Shown: piece after piece, positions 55,746 through 64,000 of the stretch
Layout: each line of letters starts with the position of its first letter
Position numbering within the stretch: the first letter of the stretch is position 1
Assembly (NCBI RefSeq): GCF_029227915.1
Contig: NC_079881.1
Location: forward strand, 8,928,001-8,992,000
Length of the DNA stretch: 64,000 nt
Direction: 5' to 3'
Origin: Hydractinia symbiolongicarpus
Lineage: Eukaryota > Cnidaria > Hydrozoa > Anthoathecata > Hydractiniidae
Translations under genes and position numbers: made by a program
Notes under the pieces: model-generated
Database searches by the model: none
What the model saw: the letters and a program-made list of their open reading frames with translations, nothing else
Told to the model about the DNA's origin: nothing

Positions 55746-56179
55746 ATGGGTCAAGAGACTGTGGGGACAAGGATGAAAAATTACTCAATTTAGACCGTTT
55801 TTTAGACAACATCACTCTTTTTAAAGCGTGATTACTTTAAAAGAAAATTGATTGGTAACTCTAGCACAATCACATTGTTTTGCAGAATTTACTCAGTAAA
55901 CGAGAAACTCCACCCGCACCTGCATTGTGTTTTTATCGGGGGAAGGGGGAAGGGGGGTGGAAGTGAAATCCTGAAAAACCTTTAGTGATTGACAACCAAC
56001 AAATACTCTGTTTTTGTTGATAAAAGAAATTTAAGTCAAATATGGGTGAATTTGGAGCAGATGTTCAGTGTATGCTAGATTTGATGAATGCAAGCGAAAA
56101 AAAATATATAATAATATAAGGATAGCATATAATGATGTAACGACCGCATATAATGATGTGATGGTATTATGGCCGCATA

Positions 56180-56352
56180 ATGGTATCAGTGTATGCAAGT
56201 TTCAGTGAATGCAAGGCTGGGTTTATGCAAGCTTTAGTGTAGCAAGCTTCAGTGTATGCAAGATTCAATGTTTGTAAGGTTCAGTGTATCCAAGGTTCAG
56301 TGTATTCAAGGTTTAGTTTATGTAAGCTTCAGTGTATGCAAGATTTGATGTA
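56180..56352 (+). repeat. About 20-bp minisatellite
   Basis: Roughly eight degenerate units of the form AAGsTTCAGTGTATGC, with spacing of 14-20 bases. Confidence 0.75.
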
Positions 56353-57347
56353 TGAATTTCTCCTATTAAAATTTCTTAGAATGCGACAAGAATGTTTATA
56401 ACATAACGTAATGTAAGAAGAAGCATATACCCCGGCAGGGTTTGTCTATGTTCCACTCCGATGACACAGCAACTTCAAAAGGATATCCATCTACATCGTG
56501 TTTCCTTTACATTAATTGCCTTTCCCAATGAACACGAATTATAATGAAGTATGAAACCGAAGTTGGTACAATAATTAAAAGAGTCAATATATAACGTTTT
56601 TGTTCCGAAAAAGTTTAAACTTAACATACAGAAGGAACCTGAAGAACAATCCAAACTTCCAGTTCAGAAAATAAAAAAGGTTTGTAGGTATATTTATTGT
56701 GTTGTGATCGGCTGCAGAGGATACTTTGTACGAAATGGAATTGTTCTGTAGCTAACTTGATTCAGAGTGAAAAAAAACCTTTCCTTTGAAGTAACAAATA
56801 AAGTGCGATGAAGAGAGGAGAAGAGGGGGAAAAATTTATTGAAAATTATTAACTTGGGGAGGGGTGAAAGAGTTGGGAGGGTGTTTGAAATTGAATGATG
56901 TGTCACAGCAACATCGTTCTTCATCATGTTGGGGGTGGTTGGGATAAGGCGGATTGTTGGTTGAAAGACGTATTGAAAATTAACAATTTGAGGGTTGCGG
57001 TGATTTGAATAATTGGGAAATAAAAAACCATGGATATTTTGAAGGAAATATATTTATAGTTATATAGATATATTTATTGCAGTAGAACATTTCTTGATTC
57101 TATTTTTTGATTGTCTTTCAAACGAATAAATACTTTGCTCGTCTCAATAAATCAATACATGGGGGTTAAGAATAAACGTGGAAAAAAGTTGAAAGAAAAT
57201 TTAAAAATTGCGAATTCAGAAAGAGGGGTGGTTGACGGGGGGCGTTAGGCAAGGCAGTGATTTTTTTGGCACCCAAGAGAATTACAGTGAGTAGAATGAT
57301 GAAAAGATAATAAAAAGTTCAATGTTGAAACTTTTTCCACAATTCTC

Positions 57348-57459
57348 AGATGCGCTCCCCCTCGTCCCGAGGGTTTTTTGCCTTTTTTGATATGAGAGAT
57401 TACGTCTTCTCTTATATCAAAAAGAAAAAAAACTCTGGGGATGAGGATGAGATGCGCCT
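57348..57459. mobile_element. Fold-back MITE
   Basis: A 112-base near-palindrome. The left arm has AGATGCGCTCC, CCTCGTCCCGAGGG, TTTTTTG, CCTTTTTTGATATGAGAGA. The right arm has the complement: TCTCTTATATCAAAAAG, AAAAAAC, CTCTGGGGATGAGG, GATGCGCCT. Arms carry mismatches. The CCTCGTCCC/GGG core is, from memory, common in cnidarian and sponge repeats. Target duplications are not resolved. Confidence 0.6.
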
Positions 57460-58441
57460 ACATTGAAGTGGATTTTTAGTATTAGTGTATTTTATAAAAA
57501 CCAACTATACAAAAGAAAAATTCGAAACGAGTTCAAAAGATTTCACACGGCTTTTTTCAATGGCTTATCTCCCAAAAAAAAAACAATGTATTTTCAGACT
57601 TTATAAGAAAAATTTTTTAAAAAAATGCTTCCAGAGCAGTGTTCTTATAAAAACAAGTAACATCAAAAACAGAAAAAGAAATATATGAAGTATAATATAA
57701 ACAAACAAAAATCATGTATTTACACTAGTAATTTCATGTTTACTTTTGATTAGGAGGTAAATGTTCAGTAAAAATAGATTTTAAAATACTTTTGGCAAAT
57801 AATACACACAAAAACAGTAAAATGAGAAAAAAAGTTCGTATTAAGAGCTAGGATCGTAAGTATGTGACTTTACATGTATCAGCTGCAGGCAGCCCTTACA
57901 CGAAGTTTCATTTCACGCGAAACTAAGTAAAATTTCAGGTAGCAGCCATCTTTTACACCGACCGTATAATAACAGCACATGCGCAAAACCATTCACTTCG
58001 CCAAAGTTTTACAACTGTGTGTTTATGAAGTCCTTACACTAGCCGCGAAAATTCACCTCTGTCTTTGAAAAAGAAGTGGAATTGAGATCGGAGTGAGTTT
58101 CACTTTAAGGATATCGTGTAAACAGTATACAAAAATCCCAAATTGTTTTTTGCGGAAAAGGATTTGCGAAACTTCGGTCAAGTCTCCGTCAAAAATAAAG
58201 AAAAAGAAAAAAGCAGAAAAGACAAAAACACAATATACAAAAAGAGGGGAAAACAAGCAAATATATAAAAATAGGGGCATCTTGGTCAACTTTTTGACCG
58301 AAACTTTGCCCCAGTCAAAGTTCTTAGAATTAATGTAAAGCCTGTCAACAGAGATCGAAGCGATTTTATTCCACTTGAGAGGAAATGAAACTTTATTGAA
58401 CACCATGTTTCTCTCTTGATTTTAGTGCCATACCAATCAAA

Positions 58442-58711
58442 ATGGCTGCCGTTCAGTTTTTGTGTCTGATCCTGGTAATATTTGTAACATCATCGCTTTC
58501 ATTGGATGAAAACGGTGACATAGCAACAACACAAGAAACAATACAAGAAAATGGCGCAGTTACAGCGACAGGTATTCCAGCAGTTGACCTTCATGAAAGC
58601 ATTTGTGAGAGAAAAACAATATGTCAGGAAATTTGTCTGAGTGATCATTCTGGATGTCAAAAATTCTGCTTTCCTGGACCAAAAATAAATTGCCAATCGA
58701 AGCTTGGCTAA
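58442..58711 (+). CDS. Secreted six-cysteine peptide, diverged relative
   Basis: An 89-residue precursor. Signal peptide 1-20 (FLCLILVIFVTSSLS). Then an acidic, Thr/Ala-rich propeptide (21-50) with no dibasic or RxxR site. Then six cysteines at 55, 61, 65, 72, 76 and 84, spaced x5, x3, x6, x3, x7. The motifs CQEIC and CQKFC match CQTIC and CQKFC of the array genes, and overall length and last spacing are the same, so common descent is likely. A TTTTAG acceptor ends at 58425, 16 bases before the ATG, so a 5' UTR intron (or a spliced-leader acceptor) is present, as in the array. The array's promoter block is not seen. The acidic propeptide and missing furin site imply a different processing route. 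Confidence 0.7.
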   Translation: MAAVQFLCLILVIFVTSSLSLDENGDIATTQETIQENGAVTATGIPAVDLHESICERKTICQEICLSDHSGCQKFCFPGPKINCQSKLG

Positions 58712-59760
58712 CTAATGTACTTTGTGATATACATGTCATAAAATTTAAGAGTACAGTCTAATGATTTCTTGTTTGAGGAGTTTACGTCCTTTCGCAGATT
58801 GTGGCTAAAATTAATGAAATAAAGGCAGTTTTTCTGTCATTTTTTAAACACTGGCAAAAGGGTTAAATGGTCAATACTCTGGCCAACACAGTGCGCTTGT
58901 ACGCCAGGTGGAAAGGCGTTTAAAATTTCCCAGTAGCATACTCTGACGCGCCGACACGGTACCAATAATCAATGTCGTGCAGCACGAACGTCGCGAAATT
59001 TAGGAAAAGCAATGTCGTTGACATCAACAATTAAAATCTTTCAAGAGTATTGTTTAACCAAGTAATCTAAGTCCTGTGAAATTTGACAAGTGTAAAATGC
59101 AAACAATCTACGTATTAACTTGTGGCGGCGAAATTCAAAATTAGTTGTCCTTTTCACTACACCTTAATAAATATATAGTTTCCAACTTTGCCAAATATTT
59201 AGCAACATTTTTTCCGAACGCCAGTGTATACGGAGCATGCATAGGTAAACCGTGGCGCAGTAAGTTTTGAACTTAGAGAGGGATGAGTGTCTAAAATAAT
59301 AACCGTGTTTTGTTGTGTTTCAAATGGTTGCACCGCAACTTTTCTTAAGATACACGAAGAAATATTATATATTACTTCGTGCTAACAAGCGAACAAAAAC
59401 GCCTGAGAATGAAACCGTAACTCCTTACTTTCTTGTCTTCCTTGACATTCACTTAAAATTCTTTGACTAGTATTCCCGGCATTTCCCTGATTTGACAGCT
59501 ATTTTCAACCCAAATTTTACATCTACTGGAACCTTGGGTGACACTGAAAATTTAAAATTTAGGTACTTACATTCGTATTGATAAAAGGAGCCGCGAAGAA
59601 AATCACAGAAATTATTTGCGAAAAATTATAGAATGTAATATTCTCCATTATTTTTTTCGGATATTTTACCAATACTTTGAAAATTCCTGACAACAGAAGA
59701 AATTACCGAGATTTTGACTTTTACTGGATACTTTGCTAATGTTTTAGAAGGTCTTGACAT

Positions 59761-60038
59761 CCTGTTCACCGTCTTTAAAAGTCTGTAATAACAGTCTGTA
59801 ACAGCTGAAACTTGGACCATACGCCCGTACATGAAGAAGTTATATGAAAATTTCTTGCGTATGTTCATCCACGTCAACGTCACGTTGTGAATACATCCTG
59901 GTCACCGTCTTTAAAAGTCTGTTATAAACGTTTCTCGCACAGCTGAAACTTGGACCATACGCCCGTACATGAAGAAGTTATATGAAAATTTCTTGCGTAT
60001 GTTCATCCACGTCAACGTCAACGTCACGTTGTGAATAT
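59761..60038 (+). repeat. 138-bp direct duplication
   Basis: Two units sharing CACCGTCTTTAAAAGTCTGT, AGCTGAAACTTGGACCATAC and CATCCACGTCAACGTCA. AGCTGAAAC falls at 59803 and 59941. The second unit has an extra ACGTCA. Confidence 0.85.
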
Positions 60039-60320
60039 TAATTCAAGATCTAATTTTAAAATAAAAGGTCATAACAATGCTAACAGAATCAGAAATTCAT
60101 TTATTATATTTCCTTTCGCGTACATTTGCATCACACATCCCTATTAATAAGACGTGGTCCACAGTTAATATTTGCGTTAACACCTACGCTCGAGTCTCCA
60201 TTAGTGTTTCTTTCCGCACTATTAATTTTAGGATTTATTTCCAGCCAGAACGAATTTTTTATTCTTTTTTGATATAAAAAGCAGCAAATTGATTCAAGGA
60301 CCGCTTATCATTGCTTTAAG

Positions 60321-60387
60321 AATATTATGTTATGATTAAACCATTCAAGACGAGGTTTCTTAAATAGATCAAACATAACATAATATT
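60321..60387. repeat. 14-bp inverted repeat
   Basis: AATATTATGTTATG at 60321-60334 and its exact complement CATAACATAATATT at 60374-60387, with a 39-base loop. Confidence 0.7.
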
Positions 60388-61231
60388 TCACTCCTTTTTT
60401 CACCCCCTTTGTTATTGGAGACCCAAGAGTACAAAATTAAAAACTGAGAAACAAATAATAAAAAAAAGAAACACAGAGTACAATAGCATAATTTTTTTTT
60501 CTTAAATAGATATAATAAAATATGTATAAATTTCTCTATATTATTTACTGCATATTAATATTTAAAATATAGTATTATCACTATAACATATAAATAAATT
60601 ATATTTATAAAATACATCTAATCATAAAATCCGCCTAAAAATTGAAGTGGTTAAAATCTTCACATTACACATAAGTATCAAACATGGGATAGAGTGTTGC
60701 GAAAAAACTAACTGAAAAGTCCGACGTCGGACGTAGGGGTACATATATGTAAATGCAAATATAAATAAGAAAACGTAACTTGAAATATTCTCCTATTTTT
60801 TTTCCGAATTTGTGCATCGTGTGTATAATCCAAATGTAAGAAAAACGTCGTGCTACAGAAACACGAAACTATTTTTAAGAAAGGGCAAACCTGTGGTTTA
60901 CTCAATGCGGGACCAACTATGTTTCAAACATAGAACAGTTAAATAAAATTAGAAAAAGTTTTTTTCTTTGATATCTTAGACATCACTACTGCTGTAAAAC
61001 TGAATTGCGTAGTTGAGTCAAATTCAACACATTTCGTGAATTATAAAAACACCACAAAAATAAGCGCCGCGAAAAATCTCTGTAGTAGTCTCACTTAATA
61101 TTACTTTTAATTTTTGCTAAGGAACAGCTTTCTATATAAAATTTCGTTTTTAACACTTTGAAAGGAAAAAAAAATTCTACCCATCCAAATCTCATCGCTA
61201 AAAATCATCGTATTTAGATTTACTGTAAGCA

Positions 61232-63439
61232 TCACCTAAGTCTACCATCTTTGTTTATATTTCCTACCTCCGATTTCGGATCCGGTGATCTGGAACTCCA
61301 GTCAGTATCGCGACAAGATGTTACTCCACCGCATTTTCTAAACTGACCTTCAACTGTCGCACATGTCGCTTTTAAATTCCAGTGACGGAGAACATGTTTA
61401 TCTACCCAATCATCTAAATGCGAGCCCAATGTGGAGGAGTTTTCACTAAACTCCTTCACACGTTCTTTAGTGTCATTTGCCTCCCGGTCGAACTCAATCA
61501 CAAAGTCACTGGAATAAAGTCCTGCGGGAGGGCCGTTGTTATTTGCAACCACATACTCAAGCGTTGCTGATTTCCCGCCAAAGTAAGCTTCGGGTATGAC
61601 CAAAAATTTAACTTCGCCTAAGACGACATCATCGTTGTAAACAAGTTTGACAACCCAGGTTCCAGGTCGCAACGGCTTATTGAATGTTGGCTTGTGGAAG
61701 GATATAACCCAGTTTTTCTCAACTTTCATCTGGTACATACCTGACAGTAAATATAAATACAAATATAGCGAACTTCAAAATATAGGTGAACTGTTGTATG
61801 AGTAATTTAAGATAATTAAATTTCAGCGGTGGATAAGTGGGATCTAGAGATGTAAATCTAGAGAAGAATGGACCAGCTATGGAATTTAGGTATTTCGCAG
61901 AAATTTTGAAATACTAGCTTGTGAAGTATAAAGGCGCTACAATAAGATACTCTACTGGGGCAATTATCAAAAAACTTCTATAGGAGTTAGCGTATGACCA
62001 CCACATAAATCTCTGACTTGATATAACTTCTCGGATGTTTTAATAGATTGAAAGTAAAATTCGCGAAATTTAATCTCCTGAAAGTAGTCCTTTGTGAGAA
62101 TTTTCCCATTTTTGAGGAAAAACATAAATTTCGCAGCAACTTATTTTCGCGAATTTCGCGAATAGCAAGTTTCCCAATAATTTTAGCAAAAATTGACAAA
62201 AACTCGCGAAATTAGCGAGAATTAATTTCCTATAGGAAGAAAATAATTTAACAAATGAGTTAAGCAAATGGATTAATCAAGTAAGACATTAATAACCAAC
62301 CTGCTATCACATTTAGCGGATCTTGCCAAACAATTCTCACATGAAATTCTTCGCCATGTACCCACCTATGCACTAAGGTTGGATTATCATTTGGACCAAT
62401 CAAGCCAGCGATGTTACGAAATATTCTTTCCTTCTGATCCCACGAGGTGCCAATCTGAGCAAAAAGACAAAATGGGCGATAAGAAATAAGAACAGAGAAA
62501 AAACGCGTTTATAAAATGAATGAATGAATTAATGAATAAATGAAAGATTGAATGAATGAATGAACGAACGAGCGAATGGATGGGTGAATAAATAAATGAA
62601 TGATTTACCTCGAGTCCTTTCAGTCGATTTTTAGGAGCTGGCATATTAGCGTTAAACAACTTGGACATATTCTTCGGTTTAAAATGTGTTTCTAACGTAA
62701 GAAATTCTCTCTTAATTTCATCAGTAGCTACTTTAGCTTCGAATAATGTAAGGACGCCTTCAAGGTGATCCTCCTTCGTGTAATATGTAGCTTCCTTGGC
62801 TTTCCATATGGGAGTGTAACGACAGCCACCGAAGATGGAGAGCGCTTTAGAAGCTATCCGTCCGAATGATTGAAAGAACGTCATAAAAATATCAAACTTT
62901 TCAATCTTGTCACTTTTATGGTGATAAAAATTTTCCCAGTACTGATGTAAACCCGCGTTGTTTTTAGGTTTTCCATATAGCCAATGGTCGAGTAGGTTGA
63001 TGATCTCGTTGTTGACGATGGGTTCAAATTTCCGAGCGAAATGGTTTATAGTTTGACTCTAAGAAAGCAAGACAACCTTTCAAGATTAAAAATTAATATA
63101 TTTAAGAAAGAAACCTAGGTAAATTGAGGGATAATTTGAGTTCGGAATACCGAATCATAGAAAAATCATAATTACAATAAGTGAACATTTTGCAACTGCA
63201 ATTTTACCCACACTTTTCCAAAGCAATACAGTTCGTAATATATAAAGTAATAATTCGGGTACCTGTAACCTGACCAGGTCTTCGGGTTTGAAGTCATTCG
63301 GTGAGCAACCACACCAATCTACTATATGTTTGTATTGACATCGGCATCCCAGCTTGCGTTTCCAGTTTGTCAAACGTAAGTTACCCTTAGCGTATGTTTC
63401 ACACAAGGCGCTGTTCCTCAACACAGAGTGGAAAAACGA
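61232..63439 (-). CDS. XYLT: Peptide O-xylosyltransferase, C-terminal exons (5' partial)
   Basis: Four exons: 63439-63263, 63058-62609, 62454-62301 and 61740-61232, with standard GT/AG introns of 204, 154 and 560 bases, giving about 429 residues. The first exon has [19 protein letters not shown] followed by [13 protein letters not shown], a signature of animal xylosyltransferases at the end of the GT14 catalytic domain. The third and fourth form the Xylo_C domain ([23 protein letters not shown]). The C-terminus reads [12 protein letters not shown], then KDGRLR and stop, as in XYLT1/2. The enzyme transfers xylose from UDP-xylose to serine of proteoglycan core proteins in the Golgi (EC 2.4.2.26), starting glycosaminoglycan chains. 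N-terminal exons lie beyond the window. No defects are seen. Confidence 0.95.
62040..62240. repeat. TTCGCGAA-type repeat in XYLT intron
   Basis: The intron contains several copies of TTCGCGAA/AATTCGCGA and their complements (about 62059-62070, 62129-62165, 62202-62222). This is typical of small fold-back elements in such genomes. Boundaries are unclear. Confidence 0.4.
62516..62604 (+). repeat. (GAAT)n microsatellite in XYLT intron
   Basis: An imperfect tetranucleotide repeat (AATGAATG, AATAAATG, GAACGAGC variants). It fills more than half of the 154-base intron and ends about four bases from the splice donor (62608-62607, GT on the minus strand). Confidence 0.9.
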
Positions 63440-64000
63440 CTAAAAAAAGAATTCGAAAAAAATAATAAAATCAAGCTCATTCAACAAAACATAATTAAAA
63501 TGCTATAACCAACCAGATCTAAATAACAAACATGGGCCGAAAACCATTCCCATAATCTGCGGCAAGTTAGATTATATATACTTCATAATTTTGGTTCATT
63601 TATCACCATTTTGTTTAATGTAAAACATGTAAGAGTGGTGCATGAACTTTATAATCATCAGTAATAACTTGTGTATCAAACAATTTAACAATACCAAAGT
63701 GAAATTTTTATTAAACTACAACTATGATAAGAAGTTTGAAAGATTTGTCGGCCCTCATATTTGCAGAATATATTCACTTTGTTTCATAAAATGGTGTGAA
63801 ATATTTATAATCACTGGACCATAGCCAAATAGTGACAACAATAATGGTTGTATAGTGATTACATATTAAGCAACACCATATTTTATTTACCCTACAGTTC
63901 AAGGCAAAATTTTGATTTCAGTTTGAAATTTGCTACCAGGTGTCCAAAGAGTTTCTTTGTATAGTATTTCCGTTATAATTCCGGTTTATTTACCACCATT
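63440..64000. other. XYLT intron sequence to window end
   Basis: It begins with the TTTTTTTAG acceptor for the first visible exon (minus strand). No further xylosyltransferase exon is recognisable, so this is probably one intron running out of the window. Confidence 0.6.

Larger units (their letters stand above)
54428..58425. other. Intergenic stretch with fold-back elements
   Basis: No gene supported. It contains the hairpin at 55066, a half MITE at 55698, a G-rich tract GGGGGAAGGGGGAAGGGGGG at 55938-55957, a 20-base minisatellite, further G-rich tracts at 56820-57250 and the MITE at 57348. An earlier exon or promoter of the 58.4-kb peptide gene may lie before 58425; I could not identify one. 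Confidence 0.45.
58712..61231. other. Intergenic stretch with small repeats
   Basis: No gene supported. A polyadenylation-like AATAAA lies at 58818-58823, suitable for the peptide gene. A 138-base direct repeat at 59761-60038 and a stem at 60321-60387 are listed separately. From 60390 to 61200 there are only AT-rich bases. Confidence 0.45.

Noticed and set aside
1-64000. CRISPR arrays, bacterial operons, riboswitches or ribosome-binding sites
   Set aside because: None seen. Introns, TATA promoters and animal transposons show a eukaryotic nuclear genome.

Overview
This is a eukaryotic, metazoan genomic window: AT-rich, intron-containing, with large non-coding spaces and several kinds of animal transposable element. 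The only confidently named host gene is the 3' part of a peptide O-xylosyltransferase (proteoglycan synthesis), which points to an animal. The small secreted cysteine-rich peptide genes, the Helentron, the Ty3/Gypsy element, the fold-back MITE and the KTQEMC-type repeat ORF together suggest a non-bilaterian marine invertebrate, most likely a cnidarian and perhaps a hydrozoan. That placement is inference, not something read directly.

Layout. 0-3.3 kb: mostly non-coding, with a coding-like fragment on the minus strand (210-437), a degenerate tandem repeat and a SINE-like insertion. About 3.4-10.5 kb: a decayed Helentron (Helitron2-type) with a 5' ORF carrying a 2A-like motif, a cysteine-protease-like domain and 17-residue repeats, then a broken HUH Rep, then one long open frame for the PIF1-type helicase fused to an AP-like endonuclease. 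11.3 kb: a small ORF of four 24-residue KTQ(E/D)MC repeats. 11.9-39.3 kb: a complex inverted and tandem duplication array holding at least seven copies of one undescribed gene type. Four are intact (18.3, 22.2, 31.0 and 34.8 kb) and three are broken (12.5, 15.3 and 38.6 kb); an eighth appears to have been deleted at 26.7 kb. Each intact gene has a conserved promoter block with a TATA box, a short 5' UTR exon, a small intron with donor GTACGT, and one exon encoding signal peptide, basic propeptide, furin-like RxRR site and a six-cysteine mature peptide. A diverged relative lies alone at 58.4 kb.

41.5-46.9 kb: a small coiled-coil gene whose exon is interrupted by a complete Ty3/Gypsy retrotransposon (41915-46765, minus strand) with identical 139-bp LTRs, a GTATT target duplication and one open gag-pol frame. 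51.9-54.4 kb: a two-exon minus-strand gene for an acidic, disordered protein with two copies of a helix matching the PKA RII-anchoring pattern, i.e. a candidate AKAP. 61.2-63.4 kb: four exons of the xylosyltransferase on the minus strand, which continues past the window end. Other spaces hold short tandem repeats, fold-back elements and nothing else I can support.

The best candidate for an undescribed system is the peptide array: a rapidly duplicating, inverting and dying family of secreted, probably furin-processed six-cysteine peptides under a shared promoter module. The deduced role (defence peptide or venom-like peptide) is inference only.
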